The notes: generated by a model not told the origin, from the sequence alone. DNA of 49,030 bases from Aquabacterium sp. (GCA_023150345.1 JAKLLB010000021.1:1-49030), one strand, 5' to 3'. Shown: positions 33,230-42,335, counted from the stretch's first letter. A program made the numbers and translations.

Positions 33230-34158
33230 GCGCCGCCGTGTTCACGCCACCCAGCAAGCGCATTGCCGTCATCGGTGCCGGACTGATGGGCCACGGCATC
33301 GCCCAGGTCTTCGCTGCCGCCGGCCACCGGGTGCAGGTGCACGACGTCGACGAGCGCGCACTGGCCACGCTGCGCGAGCGCGTCGCCCGCAACCTGGCCG
33401 ACCTGGGCCAGGACGTGAACGCCGCCCAACGCGTGCAGCCCGAGGGTGAACTGGCAGAGGCAGTGGCGCAGGCCGATGTCGTCTTCGAGGCGGGCCCCGA
33501 GAACCTCGGCTGGAAGCGCGAACTGTTCCAGCGCCTGGAAAAGCTCGCACCGGCCTCGGCGCTGCTGGCCAGCAACACCTCGGTCATCCCCATCACGCAG
33601 ATCATGGACGGTCTGCGCACCGGCCGCCGGGCCATGGGCACACATTGGTGGAACCCGCCCTACCTGGTCCCGCTGGTGGAGGTGATCAAGACTCCGCACA
33701 CCGACCCGGCCCTGGCTCAAGGCATGGCCGACCTGCTGGCCGCTGTTGGCAAGACACCGGCCATGGTGGAAAAGGACGTGCCCGGCTTCATCGGCAACCG
33801 CCTGCAGCATGCGCTGTGGCGCGAGGCCATTGCGCTGGTGGAAGCCGGCGTGTGCGACGCACGCACGGTCGACACGGTGGTCAAGGCCAGCTTCGGCCGC
33901 CGCCTGCCGGTGCTGGGCCCGCTGGAGAACGCCGACCTCGTGGGCACCGACCTCACGCTGGCCATCCACGGCACCGTGCTGCCGGCCATCGACAGCCGCC
34001 CCGCGCCATCGCCTTACCTGGCGCAGCTCGTGGAGCAAGGGCGCCTGGGCATGAAAAGCGGCGAAGGCTTCATGCGCTGGACACCGCAGGAGCAGGCGGC
34101 GCTGCGCGCGCGCGTGCTGGCCCACCTGAAGGCCATGAACGCCGCCGACGAGCGCTGA
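33226..34158 (+). CDS. 3-hydroxyacyl-CoA/carnitine dehydrogenase-like enzyme
   Basis: A 310-aa single-function dehydrogenase of the 3-hydroxyacyl-CoA dehydrogenase family. The Rossmann motif GAGLMGHG is at residues 17-24, the catalytic-region ASNTSVIPIT at about 115-124 and the catalytic His140 within GTHWWNPPYLVPLVEV. This sequence style also includes L-carnitine dehydrogenases, which oxidise a free beta-hydroxy acid. As the very next gene is a beta-keto acid cleavage enzyme, the likely role is oxidation of a beta-hydroxy acid or CoA ester to the beta-keto form. The exact substrate is unknown. Confidence 0.9.
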   Translation: MSAAVFTPPSKRIAVIGAGLMGHGIAQVFAAAGHRVQVHDVDERALATLRERVARNLADLGQDVNAAQRVQPEGELAEAVAQADVVFEAGPENLGWKRELFQRLEKLAPASALLASNTSVIPITQIMDGLRTGRRAMGTHWWNPPYLVPLVEVIKTPHTDPALAQGMADLLAAVGKTPAMVEKDVPGFIGNRLQHALWREAIALVEAGVCDARTVDTVVKASFGRRLPVLGPLENADLVGTDLTLAIHGTVLPAIDSRPAPSPYLAQLVEQGRLGMKSGEGFMRWTPQEQAALRARVLAHLKAMNAADER

Positions 34159-34198
34159 CCCCGACCCCAAGCCCCGCGTGGCCGCAAGGAGCATACCC

Positions 34199-35137
34199 AT
34201 GGCAAAGAAGCCCAACAAGGTGATCATCACCTGCGCCGTCACCGGTGCGATCCACACGCCGACGATGTCGGAGTACCTTCCGCTCACCCCGGCGCAGATC
34301 GCCGAGCAGGCGATCGACGCCGCCCAGGCCGGCGCGGCCATCCTGCACCTGCATGCACGCGACCCGAACGACGGCCGCCCGAGCGCAGACCCCGAGGTGT
34401 TCGCGCAGTTCCTCGGGCCGATCAAGCGCGCCACCGACGCGGTCATCAACATCACCAGCGGCGGCTCGACCAAGATGACGTTGGCCGAGCGGCTGGCGCC
34501 GCCGCTGCGCTTCAAGCCCGAGATGGCCTCGCTGAACATGGGCTCGATGAACTTCTCGATCCACCCCGCGGCGCAGAAGATCAAGACCTGGAAGTACCCC
34601 TGGGAGCAGGCCTACGTGGAAGGCACCGAGGACATCATCTTCCGCAACACCTTCCGCGACATCCGCCACATCCTGGCCGACCTGGGCGAAGGTTGCGGCA
34701 CCCGCTTCGAGTTCGAGTGCTACGACGTCGGCCACCTGTACAACCTGGCGCACTTCGTCGACGCCGGGCTGGTCAGGCCGCCGTTCTTCATCCAGACCAT
34801 CTTCGGCATCCTCGGCGGCATCGGCCCCGATCCGCAGTGCGTGACCTTCATGCGAGACACCGCCAACCGGCTGTTCGGCGACGCCTACCACTGGTCGGTG
34901 CTGGCCGCCGGCCGCCACCAGATGGGGCTGCTGACGTACGCCGCCATCATGGGCGCCAATGTACGCGTCGGTCTGGAAGACAGCCTCTACCTCGGTCGTG
35001 GCCAGATGGCCACCAGCAACGCCGCGCAGGTGCGCAAGATCCGTCACCTGCTCGAGGAACTCGGCTACGAGATCGCAACGCCCGAGGAGGCGCGCGCGAT
35101 GCTGGCGCTCAAGGGCGCGGCGAACGTGGCGTTCTGA
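34199..35137 (+). CDS. Beta-keto acid cleavage enzyme (BKACE, DUF849)
   Basis: BKACE enzymes are zinc-dependent TIM-barrel proteins that condense a beta-keto acid with acetyl-CoA and split it into acetoacetate and a new CoA ester. The 312-aa product shows the family start VIITCAVTGAIHTP, the zinc ligand pair His50/His52 in ILHLHARDP, the INITSGGST loop and the third zinc ligand Glu260 in VRVGLEDSLYLGRGQ. Length is normal. The start ATG at 34199 has AAGGAG upstream. With the dehydrogenase upstream and the importer downstream it suggests catabolism of an imported beta-hydroxy/keto acid. Confidence 0.95.
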   Translation: MAKKPNKVIITCAVTGAIHTPTMSEYLPLTPAQIAEQAIDAAQAGAAILHLHARDPNDGRPSADPEVFAQFLGPIKRATDAVINITSGGSTKMTLAERLAPPLRFKPEMASLNMGSMNFSIHPAAQKIKTWKYPWEQAYVEGTEDIIFRNTFRDIRHILADLGEGCGTRFEFECYDVGHLYNLAHFVDAGLVRPPFFIQTIFGILGGIGPDPQCVTFMRDTANRLFGDAYHWSVLAAGRHQMGLLTYAAIMGANVRVGLEDSLYLGRGQMATSNAAQVRKIRHLLEELGYEIATPEEARAMLALKGAANVAF

Positions 35138-35173
35138 TCGCGCATCACCGCTACCACAGCGCAGGAGCAGGCC

Positions 35174-36382
35174 ATGACGACGAACACGATGATGACCGCG
35201 CGATGCCGCTTGCTGGCCGCTGCGGCATTCGGGCTGGCTGCCGGCAGCGCGGCGCTGGCAGCCGATGAGGTGCTGATCGGCGCGTCCTTGCCGCTGTCGG
35301 GGCCGCTGGCGGGATTCGGTGCCTACCAGAAGTGGGGCTACGAAACCGCGGTCAAGGACGTCAACAAGGACGGCGGCCTCACCGTGGACGGCAAGAAGCG
35401 GCCGGTTCGCCTGGTCGTGCGCGACGACAAGACCGACCCGAACGTCACGGCGAGCAATACCGAGTCGCTGCTCTCGCGCGACAAGGTCGTCGCCATGCTC
35501 GGCTCGTGCACCCCGGCACTGGTGAATGCCGGCGCGTTGGTGGCCGAACGCCGCAAGGTGCCGCTGGTCACCGGCTGCAACCCGCTGCAGGCGTTCAAGG
35601 CGGTGCGCAAGTGGCACTACGCCTGGAGCATCTTCTTCGACGAGCCCGATCTTGCCTTGGCACCGTTTCGCATGATGGCCGACCTGGGCCTGGCGACGAA
35701 CAAGAAGATCGCCATCCTGGCCGACAACGGCCCCGACGGCGCGGTGGTCGGCGGCAAGCTCTGGCCCGAGGCAGCCAAGGCCGGCGGCTACGAGGTGGTG
35801 CAGAACACCGCGTTCCCGGTCGACACCCAGCAGTTCACGGCCATGGTGGCGCAGGCCAAGGCATCGGGGGCCGAGATCGCGTTGGTCGATGCCATCCCGC
35901 CGCAGGCCATCGCGATGCGCAAGCAGATAGCTGCGGCCGGCTTCATGCCCAAGCTGCTGGTGATGGAGAAAGGCGCGGAGCCCGAGTACTTTGCGCAGGC
36001 CACGGGCAAGCTGGCCGACGGTGTGCTGGTTGGTGGCTACTGGGACCCGAGCTTCCCGTACCCCGGCGCGGCCGAGCTGGCCAAGCGCTTCGAGACCGAG
36101 ATGCGGCAGTCGCAGAGCCAGCACATCGCCGATTCGCATGCCGCAGCGCAGGTGCTGCTCGATGCGATCGCCGCGGCCGGCTCGCTCGACCGCGAGAAAA
36201 TCAACGCCGCCATTGCGAGGACCCAGAAAACCTACGTCGTCGGTCCGGTGAAGTTCGACGCTGCGAACGCGTCGGCGATCCCGATCACGCTGATGCAGTG
36301 GCAGGGCGGGAAGTCGGTCGTCGTCTGGCCCAAGGACCGCGCCAACGGCAAGCTGATCTTCCCGCTGCCGGCATCCAAGTGA
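35174..36382 (+). CDS. Periplasmic substrate-binding protein of a Liv-type ABC importer
   Basis: A 402-aa extracellular ligand-receptor (type I periplasmic binding protein, LivK/UrtA-like). A signal peptide (residues 1-29, cleavage near ALA/ADEV) is followed by the family opening VLIGASLPLSGPLAGFGA and the EAAVKDVNKDGG-like region. It is the first of four genes of a complete importer; many relatives in Burkholderiales bind aromatic acids or amides instead of branched amino acids. The gene lies 36 bp after the BKACE gene in the same operon, so its ligand is probably the pathway substrate. Confidence 0.93.
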   Translation: MTTNTMMTARCRLLAAAAFGLAAGSAALAADEVLIGASLPLSGPLAGFGAYQKWGYETAVKDVNKDGGLTVDGKKRPVRLVVRDDKTDPNVTASNTESLLSRDKVVAMLGSCTPALVNAGALVAERRKVPLVTGCNPLQAFKAVRKWHYAWSIFFDEPDLALAPFRMMADLGLATNKKIAILADNGPDGAVVGGKLWPEAAKAGGYEVVQNTAFPVDTQQFTAMVAQAKASGAEIALVDAIPPQAIAMRKQIAAAGFMPKLLVMEKGAEPEYFAQATGKLADGVLVGGYWDPSFPYPGAAELAKRFETEMRQSQSQHIADSHAAAQVLLDAIAAAGSLDREKINAAIARTQKTYVVGPVKFDAANASAIPITLMQWQGGKSVVVWPKDRANGKLIFPLPASK

Positions 36383-36407
36383 GCCCTGGTTCCCCGCCTG
36401 CCGACCC

Positions 36408-37286
36408 ATGCTGAGCGTCGATGTCATCGCCAGCAGCCTGGCCAGCGGCTTCCTGCTGGGCGGCATCCTCGCGCTGATTGCGCTGGGGTTGTCGGTGGCG
36501 CTGGGCGTGATGCGCCTGGTCAACCTGGCCCATGGCGAGTTGCTGATCTGCGGGGCCTACCTCAGTTCGTTCCTGATGGCGACCACCGGCGTCGATCCAC
36601 TGGCGGGCCTGCTCGTGGTCGGCGCGGTCATGGCGCTGCTGGCGCTGCCACTGCAGCGGCTGCTGATCGCGCCGCTGGCCGGCAAGGGCATGGAGGCACC
36701 GATGATGACGATGTTCGGCCTGTCCATCATCGTGCAGAACCTGCTGCAGCTGTCCTTCAGCGCCGACACTCGCACGCTCGAAGCCCCATACACGGCGCGG
36801 CCGGTGTCGCTCGGGCCGATCACGGTGCCGGAGGTCTACCTCATCGGCTTCGTGTTGTCGGTGCTGATCGTCGGCGCCGTACACCTGCTGGTGGCGCACA
36901 CCGCTTTCGGGCGTGCGCTGCGTGCCAGTTCGGCCGATCCGCAGGCCGCGGCGGTGATGGGCGTGGACGTGCGCAAGGTCCACGCCTGGACCTTCGCGCT
37001 CGGCGCGGCGTGCGCGGCGATGGGCGGAGTGCTGATCGGCACCGCCTTCTCGTTCACGCCCAGCTCCGGCGGCAGCTACCTGCTGATCAGCTTCGCGATC
37101 GTGGTGCTCGGTGGCGTGGGCCACATCTTCGGCACGCTGGTGGCGGGCATCGCGATGGGGCTGCTGCAGAGCGTCGGGGCCGTGGTGTTCGGTGACGGTT
37201 ACCGCGATCTGGTGGGGTTGTGGCTCTTCCTTCTCGTGCTGGCCCTGCGGCCCGAGGGCATCGCCCGGGCCGGGAGGACCCGATGA
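36408..37286 (+). CDS. livH: Liv-type ABC importer permease 1
   Basis: A 292-aa inner-membrane permease of the LivH type with about eight hydrophobic segments. Recognisable strings are LIALGLSVALGVMRLVNLAHGE near the start, AFGRALRASSADPQAAAVMG (the loop that contacts the ATPase) and FAIVVLGGVGHIFGTLVAGI. Its stop overlaps the livM start (ATGA). Confidence 0.95.
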   Translation: MLSVDVIASSLASGFLLGGILALIALGLSVALGVMRLVNLAHGELLICGAYLSSFLMATTGVDPLAGLLVVGAVMALLALPLQRLLIAPLAGKGMEAPMMTMFGLSIIVQNLLQLSFSADTRTLEAPYTARPVSLGPITVPEVYLIGFVLSVLIVGAVHLLVAHTAFGRALRASSADPQAAAVMGVDVRKVHAWTFALGAACAAMGGVLIGTAFSFTPSSGGSYLLISFAIVVLGGVGHIFGTLVAGIAMGLLQSVGAVVFGDGYRDLVGLWLFLLVLALRPEGIARAGRTR

Positions 37287-38245
37287 CTGTGCGCAACATG
37301 GATCTCATGGTCGCGGGCGGCCCGCGCCGCCAGATGCCGCGGCTGATCGTGCCCGCGGCAATGCTGGCGCTGGTGCTGGTCACGCCGATGCTGTCGGACT
37401 ACGCACTGGAGATCGGCTTTCGCCTGCTCATCCTGCTGACGCTGGCCGAGGCCTGGAACCTGCTGGCCGGCTATGGCGGCCTGGTGTCGCTGGGCACGGC
37501 CTCGTTCCTCGGCATCGGCGCGTATGCGATGACGGGCGCCGTCAACCGGCTCGGGTGGCCGTTCTGGGCGGCCATTGCCGCGGGCGGCGGCGTTGCGGCT
37601 CTGCTGGCGCTGGGGGTGTCCAAGGCGGTGTTCCGCCTGCGTGGGCTCTACTTCACGGTGGGCACGCTGGCGTTGGCCGAGGCACTGCGCCTGTTCATGG
37701 TGAACCATCAGGGCTTCGGTGGTGCTACCGGGCTGTTCCTGGCTGTCGATCCGCCCGGGCCGCGACCCTTGTTCTGGATCGCGCTGGGCCTGGTCGCGCT
37801 CACCACCGCCGTGATGACGGCGGCCACCGGCTCGCGCTTTTCCATCCTGCTGCGCGCAGTGCGCGACGACGAAGACGCCGCGGCACAGATCGGCGTGCGG
37901 CCGTTCCGCATCAAGCTCGCGGTGTTCATGCTCGCCAGCTTCCTGACGGGACTGGCCGGGGCGACACAGGGCCTGAAGCTCGGCGCGGTCGAGCCCTACG
38001 GCATGTTCGGCCTGCAGTGGACCGTCAATGTCCTGTCGGTGGTGATCATCGGTGGGCAGGGGCTGCGCGCCGGGCCCGCGGTGGGCGCGGTGTTCGTGGT
38101 TGCCCTGTCCGAAGCGCTGGCCGACACCCCGGCGCTGCACATCGCCATCACCGGACTGATCCTGATCGTCGTTATCCGCTACGCCCCGCGCGGTCTGGTC
38201 GGCCTTGCGTCCGCCCGCGGTCACCGCAGCGCGCCCGCGCCATGA
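37283..38245 (+). CDS. livM: Liv-type ABC importer permease 2
   Basis: A 320-aa inner-membrane permease of the LivM type with about eight to ten hydrophobic segments. Family strings are EAWNLLAGYGGLVSLGTASF, the GLYFTVGTLALAEALR segment, the ATPase-contact loop SILLRAVRDDEDAAAQIGV and a VVIIGGQGLRAGPAVGAV segment. It is coupled by ATGA to livH upstream and to the fused ATPase gene downstream. Confidence 0.95.
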   Translation: MTVRNMDLMVAGGPRRQMPRLIVPAAMLALVLVTPMLSDYALEIGFRLLILLTLAEAWNLLAGYGGLVSLGTASFLGIGAYAMTGAVNRLGWPFWAAIAAGGGVAALLALGVSKAVFRLRGLYFTVGTLALAEALRLFMVNHQGFGGATGLFLAVDPPGPRPLFWIALGLVALTTAVMTAATGSRFSILLRAVRDDEDAAAQIGVRPFRIKLAVFMLASFLTGLAGATQGLKLGAVEPYGMFGLQWTVNVLSVVIIGGQGLRAGPAVGAVFVVALSEALADTPALHIAITGLILIVVIRYAPRGLVGLASARGHRSAPAP

Positions 38246-39774
38246 CACCGGCCCTGCTCGAAGCCGATGGTCTGGTCATGCGCTATGGCGGCGTCACCGC
38301 CATCGACCACGTCAGCCTGCGGCTGGACCGCGGCGAGGTGCTGGGCGTCATTGGCCCGAACGGCGCCGGCAAGTCCACCCTCATCGGACTGCTCGGCGGC
38401 GCGCTGCGCCCGCGCGAGGGTCGCATCCGCTTCGACGGCGAGGACGTGACGGCGCTGGCGGCCAGCGAACGCGCGCGCAAGGGGATCGGCCGCACCTACC
38501 AGATCCCGCGGCCCTTTCTCGACATGACGGTGCGCGAGAACCTGCTCGCTGCGCGCTTCTCACTGCATCCGTTCGGCTCGGGCGCACAGGCGCGCCAGGC
38601 CTGCGATGCCATTCTCGAGCGCAGCGGCCTGGCCGACGCTGCGCAGTGGCCCTGCCGCGAACTGCCGCTGCTGCGTCGCAAGCGACTCGAGGTGGCGCGC
38701 GCGCTGGCGCTGGAGCCCAAGGTGCTGCTGCTCGACGAGGTCGGCGCCGGACTGGTGGACCACGAGGTGAGCGAACTCATCGAACTCATCGGCTCGCTGC
38801 GCTCGCAGGTGCAGGGCATCGTCATCATCGAGCACGTGCTGCGCGTGGTGCGCGAGTGCTGCGAGCGGCTGCTGGTCATCCACTTCGGCAAGACGTTCGC
38901 CGAGGGCAGCACGCGCGAAGTGCTGGCCAGCGACGAGGTGGCCGCGGTCTACCTCGGCACGGCGCATGCCTCGCCGCGCGCCCACGATGCGGCCACCGCG
39001 TTGCCGGACGACACCACGGGACACGCCTGCGCCGCCCCTGTCGCCACTGGTGCCGTGCGGGCACCCGTGCTCGAACTGCGAGGCATCTGCGCCGGCTACG
39101 GCCAGGCACGGGTGCTCGATGGCGTCGATCTCGCGGTGTGGCCCGGCCAGGTGGTCGCCATCCTGGGCACGAACGGCGCGGGCAAGACGACGTTGTCGCA
39201 GGTGATCAGCGGCACCATCCGACCCACGGCCGGTACGCTGCTCGTCGACGGTCAGGACGTGACCGGCAGGCCCGCGCACCACATAGCCCGCCTGGGACTG
39301 GCGCAGTGCCTGGAGGGCCGGCGCATCTTCGCGCCGTTGTCGGTCGAGGAGAACCTGCTGCTACCGGCGCGCTCGGTGACCGCGGCAGTGCGCGCCGAAC
39401 GGCTCGAGCGTGTGTACGCGCTGTTCCCCGACCTGAAGGAGCGTCGCTACCACGCCGGCACCTCGATGTCGGGTGGCCAGCAGCAGATGCTGGCCATCGG
39501 CCGTGCACTGATGTCGCAGCCCCGGCTGGTCGTGTTCGACGAGATCAGCCTGGGCCTGGCGCCGATCATGATGGACCGCCTGTACCTGGCACTGGCGCAG
39601 TTGCGTCAGGCCGGCATGACGATGCTCATCGTCGAGCAGGACGTGGAGCGGGCGCTGGACCTGGCGGACGAAGTCCACATCATGGAGCACGGGCGCTTCG
39701 CCCTGTCCGGCCCTGCCGCGCCCATCCGCCGCGACCCGCGCCTGCGGCACCTGTACGTCGGAACCGCGGACTGA
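38242..39774 (+). CDS. Fused LivG-LivF ATPase of a Liv-type importer
   Basis: A 510-aa protein joining the two ATPases normally encoded separately. The LivG-like half (about 1-245) has Walker A GPNGAGKST (38-46), Walker B VLLLDE (161-166) and the switch His198, but its ABC signature is LPLLRRKR (141-148) instead of a canonical LSGGQ-type sequence. The LivF-like half (about 275-510) has Walker A GTNGAGKTT (309-317), intact signature SGGQQQ (410-415) and Walker B VVFDE (430-434). An alanine/proline-rich linker joins them at about 246-275. The complete fused arrangement suggests an asymmetric ATPase with one degenerate site. Confidence 0.94.
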   Translation: MTPALLEADGLVMRYGGVTAIDHVSLRLDRGEVLGVIGPNGAGKSTLIGLLGGALRPREGRIRFDGEDVTALAASERARKGIGRTYQIPRPFLDMTVRENLLAARFSLHPFGSGAQARQACDAILERSGLADAAQWPCRELPLLRRKRLEVARALALEPKVLLLDEVGAGLVDHEVSELIELIGSLRSQVQGIVIIEHVLRVVRECCERLLVIHFGKTFAEGSTREVLASDEVAAVYLGTAHASPRAHDAATALPDDTTGHACAAPVATGAVRAPVLELRGICAGYGQARVLDGVDLAVWPGQVVAILGTNGAGKTTLSQVISGTIRPTAGTLLVDGQDVTGRPAHHIARLGLAQCLEGRRIFAPLSVEENLLLPARSVTAAVRAERLERVYALFPDLKERRYHAGTSMSGGQQQMLAIGRALMSQPRLVVFDEISLGLAPIMMDRLYLALAQLRQAGMTMLIVEQDVERALDLADEVHIMEHGRFALSGPAAPIRRDPRLRHLYVGTAD

Positions 39775-39835
39775 CCCGACCGTGCCGGAGTCCACCACGC
39801 CAGACAGCGATCGCTTCCACCGAAGGCCCCACATC

Positions 39836-40594
39836 ATGCTCAAGAGCATCGTCATGCACGACATCGCGATGGAACACGTCGCGGCAATGGAGCGCTGGTA
39901 CTGGCGCGAGCACGCACCCGAAATCAACCGCCGCTTCGGCCCCTGGCTGGTGCGCCACGACAGCTACCTGCCGGTCGATGCCCCACCCGACGCACGAGGC
40001 GCGGGCTACTTCAACTGGCGCGTCACCGAAGGTTGGTGGCGCGAGATGCCCGAGCCGGGGCCCCGGGGCAACCTCGCGTTCAGCGTACCGCCTCAGTGGC
40101 CACGCGTGGCCGCTGGCTTCTTCGCGGCGCAGCCGACCGACGATTTCGTCGGCGCCGACGTGCAGCCGGGCGAGCGCCAGGTGCTGCGCTGGACCACCTT
40201 GTCGGCCTATCCGGCCGGGGTGTTGCCGGCGGAGGGCGAGCGCTGGTTTCTCGAGACGCTGGTGCCGCAGCTGGTGCGCGCCGGTGGTGCCTGGCGCATC
40301 TTCAGCACCTTGGCGCACAAGCAGCCCTTGCCGCTGCCGGGTGAGTGGCCAGCGGGGCGCCGCCCACCCCCCGAGAGCGTGCTGCACCACTGGGACCGCC
40401 TGACCGAGTTGTGGTTCGAGACCTTCGCCGATTGGCGGCAGTGGATGCGCGAGGTGGCGCCCACGCTCACGCCGCCGCCTTGGGCCACCCAGACGGCATT
40501 CCCGTTCGTGCAGCCAGGGCGCGACTTCGTCGGCACCTTCTTGCTCGAGCGACCGACCGACGAGTTCGCGCGCGATGCGCGTGGCACGCTGTAG
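39836..40594 (+). CDS. EthD/dimeric alpha-beta-barrel-like protein
   Basis: A 252-aa protein with an EthD-like pattern: IVMHDIAMEHVAAMERWYWR with the HAPEINRRFGPWL helix near the start, and a second such unit later (LTELWFETFADWRQWMREV and a DFVGTFLLERPTDEF tail). It resembles small ferredoxin-like-fold proteins, sometimes cyclases, near degradative genes. The preferred ATG is at 39836; a GTG at 39782 is also in frame. It follows the importer by 61 bp and precedes the PhlG-like gene, so it is likely part of the same pathway. Confidence 0.7.
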   Translation: MLKSIVMHDIAMEHVAAMERWYWREHAPEINRRFGPWLVRHDSYLPVDAPPDARGAGYFNWRVTEGWWREMPEPGPRGNLAFSVPPQWPRVAAGFFAAQPTDDFVGADVQPGERQVLRWTTLSAYPAGVLPAEGERWFLETLVPQLVRAGGAWRIFSTLAHKQPLPLPGEWPAGRRPPPESVLHHWDRLTELWFETFADWRQWMREVAPTLTPPPWATQTAFPFVQPGRDFVGTFLLERPTDEFARDARGTL

Positions 40595-40747
40595 CGCCAG
40601 CTGTGGCGCCGTCTGCGCCAGCCATCGCCGCCAGGAATGCCAGCCAGCGCGATTCGCGCTTGGTCAATGACGCGCGAGCGCGCTAGGCTGAATGCCCGGC
40701 CCCTGGCCCCAACGAACCAACGCTGGAAACTGCACGAGAGGACGACC

Positions 40748-41368
40748 GTGGAAATCACCACCACCTACGATGCCCTGGGCACGCATTTCGACTGGCAGCT
40801 CGACGGCGTGACGCCGCGCATGATCGACTGGTTCTGGATGAACATGGAAAAGGGCTTCATCCTCTGGCACCCAGAGCAGCACGAGCCGTTGGAATGGCCC
40901 GTGCCGCCCAGGCACGGCAATCCCATCGGCGCCATCCACAACGCACCACAGACCTGGAACGACGGTCGGCGCCAGAACCTGTACATCCGCTTCGAGCGCT
41001 TGGACGATGTGCCAGCAGCGGTGCGCGATGTCATCGAATACCGCCATGTCATGATCGTGGCAGGGCTGGGGCTTACGGAGGAGGAAATGCGAGCCGGCGA
41101 TCCCATGGGCTACCGGGTGCACCAATGGTCGGCCAGCGACGCCGGCGTGGTCGGGCGCAGTTCGGCCATTGGCGGCCGCAAGAAGGAAGACGAAGCCGCG
41201 GGCAAGGTATGGGCCGCCCACGCCTGCCAGGAAATCGCCAACTGGGCGGTGTTCCTGCCGCAGCTCTACAAGCTCTACCAGGTGGTGACCGATACGCGCC
41301 GCAACCCCTTTGCCGACCTCAGCGTCGAAGGCACGGGGCGCGCCGCGCGCTACCTGCACATCGTCTAG
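40748..41368 (+). CDS. Short DAPG hydrolase (PhlG)-like protein
   Basis: A 206-aa protein resembling the 2,4-diacetylphloroglucinol hydrolase family, zinc enzymes that split a C-C bond of acylphloroglucinols. The string FILWHPEQHEPLEW (residues 37-50, His41/His45) is the family hallmark, and HACQE (His158-Glu162) provides the HxxxE zinc pair. At 206 aa it is much shorter than PhlG (about 290 aa). A GTG start at 40748 has GAGAGGA upstream; upstream in-frame codons lack a ribosome site. Its role could be a retro-Claisen hydrolase in the same pathway as the BKACE. Confidence 0.68.
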   Translation: MEITTTYDALGTHFDWQLDGVTPRMIDWFWMNMEKGFILWHPEQHEPLEWPVPPRHGNPIGAIHNAPQTWNDGRRQNLYIRFERLDDVPAAVRDVIEYRHVMIVAGLGLTEEEMRAGDPMGYRVHQWSASDAGVVGRSSAIGGRKKEDEAAGKVWAAHACQEIANWAVFLPQLYKLYQVVTDTRRNPFADLSVEGTGRAARYLHIV

Positions 41369-41375
41369 GAGCGAG

Positions 41376-42311
41376 ATGGCCGAGCGCGGACCCGCCCCAT
41401 CCGTTACCGGTGGGCCCGCTCGCCACCGCCTGGCTGCGGTGCTGTTCTGGCTGCTGCCCGCGGTCTGGTCGTCGAACTACCTGATCGCGCGCGCGGCCGG
41501 GCCCATCGTGCCGCCGCACATCCTCGCCTTCGGCCGTTGGGGCATCGTCTGCGGCGTGCTGCTGGCGATGTGCCTGCGCTCTCTGCGCGCACGCCCCGGG
41601 CGCATGCGCGCCGAGGCGGGCCAGATGCTGGTGTTGGGTGCGCTGGGCATGTGGATCTGCGGCGCCTGGGTGTACCTGGGCGGGCGCAGCACCACCGCCA
41701 CCAACATCGGTCTGATCTACGCCGCCGCGCCGATCGGCATTGCCCTGGGCAGCCAGCGCCTGCTCGGCGAGCACCTGGGACGCGCGCAGCACCTGGCCAT
41801 GGCGATGGCCCTGGCCGGGGTGCTGTTCGTCGTTGCGCGCGGCGACCCGGCGGTGCTGCTGGCGGTGCGGTTCACCGCGGGCGACCTGTGGATTGTCGCC
41901 GCCACCGCGTCGTGGATCGGCTACTCGCTGCTGCTGCGCCGCTGGACGACACGGCTCAACGATGTCGAACGCTTGTGCGGCATCTCGGCCGGCGGCCTCG
42001 TGATCCTGCTGCCGTTCGCCGCCTGGGAGTGGTGGGCGCTGCCCAACGGCCTCGATGGGCGCGCACTCGGTCTGATCGTGCTGGCCGGCTTGCTGCCAGG
42101 CTTGTTCTCGTATCTGGCCTATGGCTTCCTGCAGCGCGAACTGGGTGCGGCGCGGGCGGCGCTGGTGATGTACCTCGCCCCCATCTACGGTGCGCTGCTG
42201 GCCTGGTGGCTGCTGGACGAGCCGCCGCAGGGCTACCACGTCGTGGGAGCCCTGCTGATCCTGCCTGGCATGTACGTCGCGACCCGGCGCCCGCGCCGCG
42301 CGCCGCGGTAG
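41376..42311 (+). CDS. EamA/DMT-family transporter
   Basis: A 311-aa inner-membrane protein with about ten hydrophobic segments in two EamA repeats (WLLPAVWSSNYLIARAAG with an ILAFGRWGIVCGVLLAM follow-up; later AALVMYLAPIYGALLAWWLL then LDEPPQGYHVVGALLIL). Such proteins export small metabolites. AGGAG lies 5 bases before ATG 41376, 7 bp after the PhlG-like gene, so it is the last gene of this plus-strand run. The substrate is unknown; export of an end product or intermediate is plausible. Confidence 0.92.
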   Translation: MAERGPAPSVTGGPARHRLAAVLFWLLPAVWSSNYLIARAAGPIVPPHILAFGRWGIVCGVLLAMCLRSLRARPGRMRAEAGQMLVLGALGMWICGAWVYLGGRSTTATNIGLIYAAAPIGIALGSQRLLGEHLGRAQHLAMAMALAGVLFVVARGDPAVLLAVRFTAGDLWIVAATASWIGYSLLLRRWTTRLNDVERLCGISAGGLVILLPFAAWEWWALPNGLDGRALGLIVLAGLLPGLFSYLAYGFLQRELGAARAALVMYLAPIYGALLAWWLLDEPPQGYHVVGALLILPGMYVATRRPRRAPR

Positions 42312-42335
42312 CGCGAGCGGCCACGCCACCGGTGT

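Noticed and set aside
34070-36523. 817-codon minus-strand open frame over BKACE and the binding protein
   Set aside because: Both plus-strand genes have clear motifs; the minus frame shows none.
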